Shown here one piece after another: positions 25,631 through 33,534 of a stretch of 64,000 nt of DNA. Within the stretch, counting starts at the first letter, position 1. Each line of letters begins with the position of its first letter. The stretch is from NCBI GenBank assembly GCA_031551725.1, contig JAVBNF010000027.1:3296-67295 (forward strand), read 5' to 3'. Source of the stretch: JAVBNF01 sp031551725 (GTDB taxonomy: Bacteria; Bacteroidota; Bacteroidia; Bacteroidales; P3). The position numbers were made by a program, and so were the translations under genes. The notes beneath the pieces were generated by a model that ran no database searches, was not told the DNA's origin, and saw nothing but the letters and a program-made list of their open reading frames with translations.

Positions 25631-26549
25631 TGTTCGCAGTTTTTACGGTTTGAATAAAAATATCATCCATGCTTGGAATGACTTCGCGGAATTCGTGGAT
25701 GTCAGCATGCGGAAGCAGCAATTCCAAAAGCATTTTACTGCTGAAATCGCCGGGAATCCGGATTTGTGCAATATGTGTGCGCTCGTCTAACAATTTCTCG
25801 TTTTGTACTTCAAAATTTGCAGGCAAAATGCCGGATAACGGACTTCCTGTGGGCTCGTAAGTCACACTGAAAATATTTGTTTTATGCGCTTTGCGGATTT
25901 GATGAACAGATCCGCTTAATACTACTTTCGATTTGTTGATCAATGCAATTTCGTCGCAAAGTTCTTCAACGGAAGACATATTATGTGTAGAAAAAATCAC
26001 GGTTGCGCCGTTTTCTTTCAGTTCTAAAATTTCGCGTTTAAGCAAATTGGCATTAATAGGGTCGAAGCCGCTGAAAGGTTCGTCGAAAATCAACAAATCG
26101 GGTTTATGCAAAATCGTCACAATAAACTGTACTTTTTGCTGCATGCCTTTCGAAAGTTCTTCCACTTTCTTGTCCCACCACGAAGCAATTTCAAATTTTT
26201 CAAACCACAGTTTAAGTTGTTTAACAGCATCTGAATGCGAAAGGCCTTTAAGCTGGGCTAAATAAACCGCTTGTTCGCCGACTTTCATTTTTTTGTAAAG
26301 CCCACGTTCTTCGGGTAGATAGCCAATATGTACAACATCTTTAGGTTGCAAAGGACGTCCGTTTAGCAATACTTCGCCTTGGTCCGGAGCTGTAATTTGG
26401 TTGATAATTCGGATTAGTGAGGTTTTTCCTGCGCCGTTAGGTCCCAATAGCCCAAAAACAGAGCCTTTTGGAACGGCAATGTTTACGCCATCCAACGCAC
26501 GGTGGTGTGCGTAATTTTTTATAATATTTTTAGCTTCAAGAATATACAT
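25623..26549 (-). CDS. ABC transporter ATP-binding protein (NatA-like)
   Basis: The 308-residue product has Walker A GPNGAGKTSLI, the Q-loop region, the signature LSKGMQQKV, Walker B LLIFDEPFSGFDP and the H-loop FSTHNM. A C-terminal DUF4162-type extension (about 225-308) is typical of the NatA/YhaQ group. It forms the exporter with the permease that overlaps its end. A near-perfect promoter lies 40 bp upstream. Confidence 0.9.
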   Translation of the reverse strand: MYILEAKNIIKNYAHHRALDGVNIAVPKGSVFGLLGPNGAGKTSLIRIINQITAPDQGEVLLNGRPLQPKDVVHIGYLPEERGLYKKMKVGEQAVYLAQLKGLSHSDAVKQLKLWFEKFEIASWWDKKVEELSKGMQQKVQFIVTILHKPDLLIFDEPFSGFDPINANLLKREILELKENGATVIFSTHNMSSVEELCDEIALINKSKVVLSGSVHQIRKAHKTNIFSVTYEPTGSPLSGILPANFEVQNEKLLDERTHIAQIRIPGDFSSKMLLELLLPHADIHEFREVIPSMDDIFIQTVKTANNE

Positions 26550-26589
26550 TTGTTTGCTAGCCTATATATTAGCTCCTTTCCTAAGTAAA

Positions 26590-26620
26590 CAAAGTTACGA
26601 AGAAAAAACGAAAAAGTCAA
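26590..26620 (-). promoter_or_regulatory. Promoter of the NatAB-like operon
   Basis: Minus-strand TTG (26618-26620), a 20-bp spacer and TAACTTTG (26590-26597) match the Bacteroidota consensus. Confidence 0.72.
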
Positions 26621-26753
26621 GCGCCCCAAGATTTTGTTTTAAGAGGGCTGTAATTAACAATTTCAATGATTTATCAGTTTGTAAAACAATATTTTAGTTT
26701 TTTTATGTTAATAAAAATATCAAAAAAAGCATAGATAGTTCATTTTTATATTT

Positions 26754-26761
26754 TACCTTTG
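26754..26761 (+). promoter_or_regulatory. -7 box upstream of the carboxyltransferase gene
   Basis: TACCTTTG matches TAnnTTTG and would start the transcript near 26768, ~40 nt before the ATG at 26807. No TTG is found at the expected -33 position. Confidence 0.45.
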
Positions 26762-26806
26762 CACAGCATTTTTATGCAAGAAAATTGTTTAACTAATATT
26801 CAAACA

Positions 26807-28354
26807 ATGTCAGTAGCACAAAAAACCTCCGAACTTCGTCGGAGAATGCAGGCAGCTTTGGAAGGCGGCGGCGACAAAGCCATCGAAAAACAAAAAGCCA
26901 CCGGTAAAATGACGGCTCGCGAACGTATTATCAGTTTGCTTGACCCGGATTCTTTTCACGAATACGATTTATTTGTACAACATTCGGGAAGAGATTTCGA
27001 CATGGACAAAAAATACCTGCCCGGCGACGGCGTAATAACCGGAACAGGTACGTTAAACGGGCATCCCGTTTGTATTTATGCTCAAGACTTCACTGTTGCC
27101 GGTGGTTCGTTGGGTTATATGCACGCCAAAAAAATTACCAAAATCATGGACCACGCCATGAAGTTGAAAGTGCCGATTATCGGTATTAACGATTCTGGTG
27201 GTGCGCGTATCCAAGAGGGTGTTAACGCATTAGCCGGATATGGTGAGATTTTTTACCGTAATACCAATGCTTCCGGCGTTATTCCTCAAATCTCCGTGAT
27301 TCTCGGTCCTTGTGCAGGCGGCGCTGTTTATTCTCCAGCGTTGACCGACTTTGTTTTCGTAGTGGACCAAATATCCAAAATGTTCATCACCGGTCCCGAA
27401 GTTATTAAATCCGTTTTGGGTGAAGAAATTTCGCAAGAAGACCTTGGCGGTGCGCGCGTTCATGCGGAAACAACCGGTAATGCACACTTTTTCGCGGAAA
27501 GCGAGCAAGAATGTTTTGACCAGATCAAACAACTGGCTTCGTTTATTCCTTGGAACAACACGAAAAAGGCAGAGGCTTATCCTACAAAAACTCCCAAATC
27601 GAAACAATATAAGATTGACGCGGCTTTTCCGAAAGACCCGAAACAGCCTTACGATGTGCGAAGCATTATTCGCGCCTTAGTGGATGGTTCCGAATTTTTG
27701 GAAGTACAAGAACTGTTTGCACCAAATATTGTAATTGGTTTCGGGCGTATTAATGGCGAAAGCGTTGGGTTTGTAGCTAATCAACCGTTAGTAATGGCAG
27801 GTGTTTTGGATGTGGATTCATCTAATAAAGCAGCTCGCTTCATTCGCTATTGCGATGCGTTTAGCATTCCGTTGGTGACTTTGGTTGACTTGCCGGGTTA
27901 TTTGCCGGGTGTTGACCAAGAACACGCGGGAGTTATCCGTCACGGAGCCAAAGTGTTGTATGCATACTCAGAAGCAACAGTGCCAAAAATCACTGTTATT
28001 TTGCGTAAAGCATACGGTGGTGGATATATTGCAATGTGTTCTAATCACTTGCGTGCTGATTTTGTTTTTGCATGGCCAACTGCCGAAATTGCGGTAATGG
28101 GACCGGAAGGCGCTGCCAACATTATTTTCCGTTCGGAAATTATGGCTGCCGAAAATCCGGAAGAAATGCGCAAAAAGAAAATTGAAGAATATAAGGAGAA
28201 ATTTGCGAATCCATATGTAGCCGCTGCTTATGGCTATGTGGATGCAGTTATTGATCCGTCGGAAACTCGCCGTTTTGTGAGCCACGCTTTGTCGATTTCC
28301 AAAAATAAAACGGAAATTCGTCCGGAGAAAAAACACGGAATCCCACCGTTTTAA
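26807..28354 (+). CDS. Acyl-CoA carboxylase/decarboxylase carboxyltransferase subunit (MmdA/PccB type)
   Basis: This subunit transfers CO2 between a biotin carrier and an acyl-CoA, most likely propionyl- or methylmalonyl-CoA. The ~515-residue product has both crotonase-like halves, with GINDSGGARIQEGVNALAGYGEIF and the oxyanion-hole glycines of GPCAGGAVYSPAL, and GYLPGVDQEHAGVIRHGAKVL plus RKAYGGGYIAM in the second half. The start MSVAQKTSELRRRM fits the family; ATGs at 26759 and 26774 are upstream alternatives. The next gene is a biotin carrier; no biotin carboxylase or sodium-pump beta subunit is nearby, so carboxylase versus decarboxylase is open. Confidence 0.9.
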   Translation: MSVAQKTSELRRRMQAALEGGGDKAIEKQKATGKMTARERIISLLDPDSFHEYDLFVQHSGRDFDMDKKYLPGDGVITGTGTLNGHPVCIYAQDFTVAGGSLGYMHAKKITKIMDHAMKLKVPIIGINDSGGARIQEGVNALAGYGEIFYRNTNASGVIPQISVILGPCAGGAVYSPALTDFVFVVDQISKMFITGPEVIKSVLGEEISQEDLGGARVHAETTGNAHFFAESEQECFDQIKQLASFIPWNNTKKAEAYPTKTPKSKQYKIDAAFPKDPKQPYDVRSIIRALVDGSEFLEVQELFAPNIVIGFGRINGESVGFVANQPLVMAGVLDVDSSNKAARFIRYCDAFSIPLVTLVDLPGYLPGVDQEHAGVIRHGAKVLYAYSEATVPKITVILRKAYGGGYIAMCSNHLRADFVFAWPTAEIAVMGPEGAANIIFRSEIMAAENPEEMRKKKIEEYKEKFANPYVAAAYGYVDAVIDPSETRRFVSHALSISKNKTEIRPEKKHGIPPF

Positions 28355-28359
28355 TCAAT

Positions 28360-28445
28360 TAAAAATTAAGAATTAAAAATTAAGAGTTAGAGTTAAAACT
28401 GCTTTTAATTTTTAATTCTTCATTCTTAATTTTTAATTCTTTTAA
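28360..28445. repeat. AT-rich inverted repeat of AATTAAAAATTAAG units
   Basis: AATTAAAAATTAAGAATTAA units on one side are mirrored by TTAATTTTTAATTCTT units on the other, filling the gap between the carboxyltransferase and biotin-carrier genes. It can form a long hairpin in the mRNA. Confidence 0.55.
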
Positions 28446-28447
28446 CC

Positions 28448-28786
28448 ATGAGTAATAAAAAAGGAAAAACAAGCGCGGAGCCAAAACTGGTGATGTTTGG
28501 TACCGAAAGCGGAGACTATAAAACTACTTTATCTCCCGTTTTCAAGAAGCGCAAACCATACGAAGCACCGAATCCGAAACATATTGTGGCTTTTATTCCC
28601 GGTACTATTGATCAAATTTTTGTAAAGACCGGCGATAAAGTTGTAAAAGGCGACAAACTTATGGTTCTGTACGCCATGAAAATGAACAATGAACTCGTCG
28701 CCCCTTTCGACGGAACGATTAAAAGTGTCAACGTAAAATCCGGCGAAGGTGTGGCTAAGAACCACATTTTGATCGAATTTAAATAA
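28448..28786 (+). CDS. Biotin carboxyl carrier protein
   Basis: The 112-residue product ends in a biotinyl/lipoyl beta-barrel domain with the biotinylation motif YAMKMNNE (the Lys is the attachment site), preceded by a basic N-terminal segment (about 1-45). It carries the carboxyl group for the adjacent carboxyltransferase. It also resembles the gamma subunit of methylmalonyl-CoA decarboxylase, which would require a membrane beta subunit encoded elsewhere. Its stop codon overlaps the flippase start (TAATG). Confidence 0.88.
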   Translation: MSNKKGKTSAEPKLVMFGTESGDYKTTLSPVFKKRKPYEAPNPKHIVAFIPGTIDQIFVKTGDKVVKGDKLMVLYAMKMNNELVAPFDGTIKSVNVKSGEGVAKNHILIEFK

Positions 28787-30027
28787 TGTTTGGCCGCATA
28801 CGTCATTCGGAATTTTTTAAAAATGTGTTTACGTTGCTAAAAGGCAATGTGATTTCACAAATACTTACAATTGCGGGAACGCTGATTCTGGCTCGTGTGT
28901 TAAGCGTGGAGTCATTCGGCGTTTTTGCGTTATTTGCCGGCACTTTATCCATCTTGCAGCCGCTTGCCACCGGGAAATACGAAGTGGCGCTGCCTTTAGC
29001 CAAAACGATATTCGAAGCAAAAAGGATACTTATTCTTTGCTTGAAAAACAGCCTCTGGACTTCGGTTATATTGTTGTTGGTGTTGTTGCTCGTGCCGGAT
29101 GTTTTGTTTGAAAGAATGGGTGTTTTAAAACTTAAACCATATTTCGGATTGTTGGTTGTTTGTTTCTTTTTCGGTGGACTTTATGCAACTTTCCGGTATT
29201 GGCTGGTGCGTGAAAAATCGTTCAAAACGTTGGCTCGTGCACAGATTGCACAATCTGTTACTACGGTAACAACCCGTATTGGTGGAAGTTTTATTTTAGC
29301 AGATGCCTTAGCATTGATACTTGGTTATGTGTTGGGATTTATGGTGGTTGTGGGATGGATGTTGAGAAAATCCGATATCTCTAAAAATTTCACGATTAGG
29401 AAAGAAGAAAATAGTGAAAATATATCAAGGAAATTTCGCAGTTTCCCTTTGTTTTCGATGCCTTTTTCGGTGTTGAATGCAACATCTGCAAATTTGCTGA
29501 TTTACGTTTTCCAGATTACATTCGGCACATTTGTTGTTGGTTTATACACGCAATGCATGAAAGTGCTTACGCTTCCGCTAAATGTGATTTCGGCTTCGTT
29601 TATGAATGTTTTTTATCAAAAAATAACACAATCCAACCAACCGAAAAAATTGTATTTACTGTCTTTCTTCAGTTCGTGGATACTCGGATTTTTGATTTTG
29701 TCGCCTTTGATGATATGGGGTTCCGAGATTTTTAGTTTTGTATTAGGGGGAAAATGGGCGGAAGCCGGTAGTTATGCCGTTTTCTTAATACCATTGGCAG
29801 TGGCGGCTTTTGCAACCGAAAATATTAATGACACGTTTGGAATGCTTTTGAAAAACCATGTTTTGCTGATTTGGGAAATCCTTTATTTATCGGTAAGTAT
29901 TGCACTTTTATTTTACCTTCGCGGACAAAGCGTACAAATATTCTTATTCGCTTTTTCGGCCAACGGCACCTTGTTTTTCCTTGCCTTAGCAGGAATCGGA
30001 TACTGGTTGCTGGGGAAAAATAAATAA
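28786..30027 (+). CDS. Polysaccharide/lipid-oligosaccharide flippase-like membrane protein
   Basis: The 413-residue product is a polytopic membrane protein with about 10-12 helices. The start FKNVFTLLKGNVISQILTIA and RVLSVESFGVFALFAG match the polysaccharide-biosynthesis (Wzx/MurJ-superfamily) flippases. It overlaps the biotin-carrier stop by one base but has no obvious functional link to it, and no glycosyltransferases are nearby. The substrate is unknown. Confidence 0.82.
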   Translation: MFGRIRHSEFFKNVFTLLKGNVISQILTIAGTLILARVLSVESFGVFALFAGTLSILQPLATGKYEVALPLAKTIFEAKRILILCLKNSLWTSVILLLVLLLVPDVLFERMGVLKLKPYFGLLVVCFFFGGLYATFRYWLVREKSFKTLARAQIAQSVTTVTTRIGGSFILADALALILGYVLGFMVVVGWMLRKSDISKNFTIRKEENSENISRKFRSFPLFSMPFSVLNATSANLLIYVFQITFGTFVVGLYTQCMKVLTLPLNVISASFMNVFYQKITQSNQPKKLYLLSFFSSWILGFLILSPLMIWGSEIFSFVLGGKWAEAGSYAVFLIPLAVAAFATENINDTFGMLLKNHVLLIWEILYLSVSIALLFYLRGQSVQIFLFAFSANGTLFFLALAGIGYWLLGKNK

Positions 30028-30032
30028 AAATC

Positions 30033-30060
30033 GTAGAGACGCAATGCATTGCGTCTCTAC
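30033..30060. repeat. 28-bp perfect palindrome (GTAGAGACGCAATG type)
   Basis: GTAGAGACGCAATG followed by its exact complement, placed between the convergent flippase and FISUMP copy 2 genes. A close copy is at 53050-53077. It is a dispersed palindromic repeat and can fold into a hairpin on either strand, so it may also terminate transcription. Confidence 0.75.
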
Positions 30061-30110
30061 CGGAAACCGACCAAAGTTTCACCAAAGAATGAATAAGCGG
30101 CTCGCGCCTT
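30061..30110 (-). other. Conserved 3' element after FISUMP copy 2
   Basis: On the minus strand, right after the stop codon, AAAGGCGCGAGCCGCTTATT then an ACTTTGGTCGGTTT stretch occur. The same ~50-bp element follows FISUMP copy 3 (63709-63757), where it forms a terminator hairpin. Here it is cut short by the 28-bp palindrome. Confidence 0.6.
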
Positions 30111-30115
30111 TAAAA

Positions 30116-31939
30116 TTAATTCATCACACAACGAACTGAACTACCACTGTAAATACGAGAGATTGAAGTTGGGTCAACAGAGGAGACTCCGGTATAATAG
30201 AGCAAATACTGATTGAGATAACTATAAAAAGTTTTACTCCAGTAGACTCCATGTGTGCCGATACCACTCAGGATTCCTGCCTCATTGCAATTGCCTCCAT
30301 GTAAACCGTTCCATGTATCTGGATTCGTCCATGTTGATACATTCCAAGCATTCGGAATAGATTGAAATTCTTCGATGCCGGGCACATGCCAACCATCTGG
30401 ACAAATGCCTTGTACTTGTTTGTTCCAATAAGAACTCGGACAGTTTTGATTATAACCACAGCCATTAGGAAATTGAGTGGTGCCAATCCAATTATACAGA
30501 TAACCATATCCGGGGTTTGGTCGGCATTTGCCTCGCATATTTTCACCATTAATGGACCAGTTAGAGTTTTGGTCAAATGAAGCCCCCCACCAGGAATCAA
30601 CTGACTGATCCCATGTGTAGCAATTACATTCTCCAACCTCCAAGTTTTTAGCCATCCACCATTTACCATCACCCATTTTAATGGTCGGATATTTTTTACC
30701 ATCTCGTCCATCTGTTAATTCGCCTGTTGTTGTAGTAAATTCAACGTGAGTGCTTGGAGTAATTGTTCTTGTTTGTTTATACAACAACCGAAATTCAAAA
30801 ATTTGAGTATCAATTTTGCAATAATTAGGATTCGTTCCCTCGATTTTTATTCGGAATGATTGCTCATTTGCTAATGCCGAAAGGCCTTGCAATTCTATGA
30901 TGATTTGAGAAGCTGAAGTTGTTGGATTTGTTACAAAATTTACACCATTTGAAGGCAATCCTTCATAAGAAATGGTATAACTCCATGAACCCAAAGGTAG
31001 TGAGGGTGTCAATACAAAATCATAAATACGTGTTTTGTTAGGTTTAGAAAATTCGATAGTGTCGAAACTATATATGTCGCATGTGTTAGGATATTTTGGG
31101 GTCATGATTATTTTCGAAGATTCCCGACATTTTCCTTCAATGCATCGCACGGACAAGGCGTCCGCGCGATTTTGTACAGAAGTGCCGGTTGATGAATTGG
31201 AGTTGTTTGTAAATATTTTCGAGTATGCTTGTGTTCCGTTGGTATTGGGCGTACTTGTCCAGAAAAGAGCCTGCGTACCGTTACCCGAATAGGCACCAGC
31301 ACTGGTACGCAAGCCCGCAGCTATAGCAGAGAACCCGTAAGTATTATCATTTTGTAAAGCCGCATTTGTCCACTGTTTTGTCCATGCCTGATTATTGGCA
31401 AATATTCCGCGTACAGTATCTTTCAGTAATTTTCCGGCATTTGCACTTCCACCGATAGAATCGAAAAGCATATTCCATTCTCTGTCCGTTGGCAAATGCC
31501 AACCCGGAGGGCAAATACCTTGTTCGCCAAGCGTTGTATTTACCGCTGTATTCGCAGCATTAGCATAAGCCACCCAATACGGATACAAAGCCCCCCAATA
31601 TTCACAAGCCAAGGGATCGGCTTGATTACTTGCTGGATAATTGGATGCATTCAACGGTCCCGGTCCCGGACAATAATATAAATTCTTAGAAGCCGCAAAA
31701 GTATTTGCACTTGATGCCGGAACGTTTGAAAATACAGGATTATCCAAGCCCTTGCGATACCGCAGGTTTTCTGCCATCCAGCGCTTGCCGTCGGGCATAA
31801 TCACGGTTTTGTAAGTTTCGCTGTCGCGAGGGTCGGTGAAATCGGGGGCGGCGGTTTGGGCGAAGGTCGGCAAAAGCGCAAAAATGCAGAATTGCAGAAA
31901 AATCCATCGTGCATTCGGAAATTGTAAATTTGTTTTCAT
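30116..31939 (-). CDS. Secreted FISUMP-domain protein, copy 2
   Basis: The 607-residue product has a signal peptide (WIFLQFCIFALLPTFAQ) and two FISUMP domains (Fibrobacter succinogenes major paralogous domain; C-type-lectin-like fold). Domain 1 (about 35-270) has TYKTVIMPDGKRWMAENLRY, GICPPGWHLPTDREW and ALSVRCIEG. Domain 2 (about 405-607) has KYPTIKMGDGKWWMAKNLEV, GICPDGWHVPGIEEF and SSVRCVMN. An Ig-like spacer joins them. Its 3' end has ordinary AT-rich codon use, in contrast to copies 1 and 3. It is exported; ligand binding is a reasonable guess from the fold. Its leader carries the shared RNA element. Confidence 0.85.
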   Translation of the reverse strand: MKTNLQFPNARWIFLQFCIFALLPTFAQTAAPDFTDPRDSETYKTVIMPDGKRWMAENLRYRKGLDNPVFSNVPASSANTFAASKNLYYCPGPGPLNASNYPASNQADPLACEYWGALYPYWVAYANAANTAVNTTLGEQGICPPGWHLPTDREWNMLFDSIGGSANAGKLLKDTVRGIFANNQAWTKQWTNAALQNDNTYGFSAIAAGLRTSAGAYSGNGTQALFWTSTPNTNGTQAYSKIFTNNSNSSTGTSVQNRADALSVRCIEGKCRESSKIIMTPKYPNTCDIYSFDTIEFSKPNKTRIYDFVLTPSLPLGSWSYTISYEGLPSNGVNFVTNPTTSASQIIIELQGLSALANEQSFRIKIEGTNPNYCKIDTQIFEFRLLYKQTRTITPSTHVEFTTTTGELTDGRDGKKYPTIKMGDGKWWMAKNLEVGECNCYTWDQSVDSWWGASFDQNSNWSINGENMRGKCRPNPGYGYLYNWIGTTQFPNGCGYNQNCPSSYWNKQVQGICPDGWHVPGIEEFQSIPNAWNVSTWTNPDTWNGLHGGNCNEAGILSGIGTHGVYWSKTFYSYLNQYLLYYTGVSSVDPTSISRIYSGSSVRCVMN

Positions 31940-32001
31940 GTGTGTATTTATTTAATTTGTGAAATCATTGTCAATTGTCCATTGTCAATTTTCAATTAAA
32001 T

Positions 32002-32163
32002 AAAAAAGGCGCAAGTTGTAAAATTGTTTCTTAAGAGGTATCGGCAAACACCCACACGAAAACAACAAACAACTCACGCCGGACACAGCATGAGCGTATT
32101 GCTTATTATTCTCTTCGTGTTAAAATTTTGCCGATTTTCTTAAGAAGAATCTAAGCTTACGCT
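32002..32163 (-). ncRNA. Structured leader RNA of FISUMP copy 2 (two hairpins with complementary loops)
   Basis: Hairpin 1 starts with AGCGTAAGCTTA and closes with TAAGCAATACGCT. The linker CATGCTGTGTCCGG is shared with the other copies. Hairpin 2 is GGCGTGAGTTGT...ACAACTTGCGCC followed by TTTTTT. The loops pair with each other in three blocks: CTTAAGA/TCTTAAG, ATCGGCAAA/TTTGCCGAT and ACACGAA/TTCGTGT. The U-tract is 62 nt before the FISUMP ATG. Most diverged of the three copies, with compensatory changes in all three loop-loop blocks. Confidence 0.82.
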
Positions 32164-32220
32164 TTTTTTATATGTATTTAATTAAGTTTTCTTTTTATAA
32201 TTTCATTTTTTAATGTTTGG

Positions 32221-32250
32221 CAAAATTAGGAAATATTTTTGATATAACAA
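32221..32250 (-). promoter_or_regulatory. Promoter of FISUMP copy 2 and its leader RNA
   Basis: Minus-strand TTG (32248-32250), 19 bp, then TAATTTTG (32221-32228). The transcript would start near 32214, giving a leader of about 275 nt that contains the whole RNA element. Confidence 0.72.
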
Positions 32251-32271
32251 TCTTTTTGCCTTAAAAAATAT

Positions 32272-32622
32272 TTATTTCTCGATCATCACACTGCTGCAAC
32301 CCACTTGTCCGCCCAACGGGGGATTGAGTTTGTCGATTTTTACGCGCACTTTCTTTACTGTCGGGAAATTCTCGTACATGCTGCCGATAATGCGATCTGC
32401 AACATGTTCTAAAAGTTTGGAGTTAATCATCATTTCTTTTTTTACCAACTGGTAAGCGTCAAGATAGCTGACGGTATCGTCGATGTCGTCGCTTTTTTGT
32501 GCAGCCGATGTGTCGACATCCAACCATAAATGAACGTTGAAATGTGTACCTATTTGTTGTTCTTCTGCAAAACAGCCGTGATAGGCGTAGAATTGCATGT
32601 TTTCGAGGGAAATAATTGACAT
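32272..32622 (-). CDS. folB: Dihydroneopterin aldolase
   Basis: This enzyme cleaves 7,8-dihydroneopterin to 6-hydroxymethyl-dihydropterin in folate synthesis. The 116-residue length is normal. Family features are MQFYAYHGCFAEEQQIGTHF at the N-terminus, TVSYLDAYQLVKKEM and the LLEHVADRII helix, with the catalytic Lys region KVRVKIDKLNPPLGG near the end. It lies between the RluA-type gene and the FISUMP leader. No other folate genes are present. Confidence 0.92.
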   Translation of the reverse strand: MSIISLENMQFYAYHGCFAEEQQIGTHFNVHLWLDVDTSAAQKSDDIDDTVSYLDAYQLVKKEMMINSKLLEHVADRIIGSMYENFPTVKKVRVKIDKLNPPLGGQVGCSSVMIEK

Positions 32623-32694
32623 GTTTTTTAACTATAAACGATGAATTATAAACTATGAATGGATAAAATCTTATGGTCTTATTATCTTACGGTC

Positions 32695-33399
32695 TTACGG
32701 TTTTACGGTTTTCTCAAAATATTGCCATAATTTTTCATCCGGAACAGCTGCGATGATGCTGACCGGCTCGTTTTTTACAGGATGGGTAAATTCCAGTTTC
32801 CGAGCGTGCAAGCTAATAGAACCATCCGGATTTGAACGCGCCGCGCCATATTTCAAGTCGCCTTTGATCGGGCATCCGATTTCGGCCAACTGCGCGCGAA
32901 TTTGATGATGACGTCCCGTGAGCAGCTCGATTTCGAGCAAACTGTAATGGTCGGATGATAGCAAAAAACGATATTTCAACTCCGCTTTCACACAGCCGTT
33001 TTTTTCTTCTGCGTGAAGGTACGATTTGTTTTGTTTTTCATTTTTTCGTAGCCAATGCACCAAATGGTCTGCTTCTTTTTTCGGACGATCATGTACGATG
33101 GCCCAGTATGTTTTATGAAAATTGCGCTCTTGAATGAGTTTATTAATTCGCGAAAGCGCTTTGTCGGTTTTTGCAAATAAAATCACGCCGCTCACAGGAC
33201 GGTCCAAGCGGTGTGCAACACCTAAATACACATTGCCCGGTTTATTGTCGCGTTTTTTTATAAACGTTTTGATTTGTTCCGGCAAAGGTACATCGCCGGT
33301 GCGGTCGCCCTGCACAATTTGCGAAGAACGCTTGTTAATCACCAAAAGGTGATTGTCTTCATATAAAATTTGATCCGATGTGAAATCCGGTGAATCCAT
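32695..33399 (-). CDS. RluA-family rRNA/tRNA pseudouridine synthase
   Basis: The ~234-residue product lacks an S4 domain and consists of the catalytic domain only. It has ILYEDNHLLVINKRSSQIVQ, the catalytic motif HRLDRPVSGVILFAKT (the Asp is the nucleophile), LLTGRHHQIRAQL and GDLKYGA. The target uridine is not predictable. The ATG at 33399 was chosen because it lies just after a very good promoter; the longer frame to 33546 would run through that promoter. The last codons run into simple TTACGGTCTTACGG repeats. Confidence 0.88.
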   Translation of the reverse strand: MDSPDFTSDQILYEDNHLLVINKRSSQIVQGDRTGDVPLPEQIKTFIKKRDNKPGNVYLGVAHRLDRPVSGVILFAKTDKALSRINKLIQERNFHKTYWAIVHDRPKKEADHLVHWLRKNEKQNKSYLHAEEKNGCVKAELKYRFLLSSDHYSLLEIELLTGRHHQIRAQLAEIGCPIKGDLKYGAARSNPDGSISLHARKLEFTHPVKNEPVSIIAAVPDEKLWQYFEKTVKP

Positions 33400-33411
33400 T
33401 CGTTTTTTATG

Positions 33412-33442
33412 CAAAAGTAAGGAAGTTTTTTTTAAGGTACAA
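33412..33442 (-). promoter_or_regulatory. Promoter of the RluA-type gene
   Basis: Minus-strand TTG (33440-33442), 20 bp, then TACTTTTG (33412-33419). The predicted start of transcription is only a few bases upstream of the ATG at 33399, giving a very short leader. Confidence 0.7.
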
Positions 33443-33534
33443 AATAATTTTTTATCTTTGCGTAAAATATTTACGATTTTAGATTTACAATCTACGAGGG
33501 AAGTATGCCTAAATCGTACATCGTATATAATAAA

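Noticed and set aside
30116..30330. A third DGR-like variable region at the end of FISUMP copy 2.
   Set aside because: Codon use there is AT-rich and mixed (TAT, AGT, GGT, CAA), with no C-ending bias and no downstream CTCGC hairpin.
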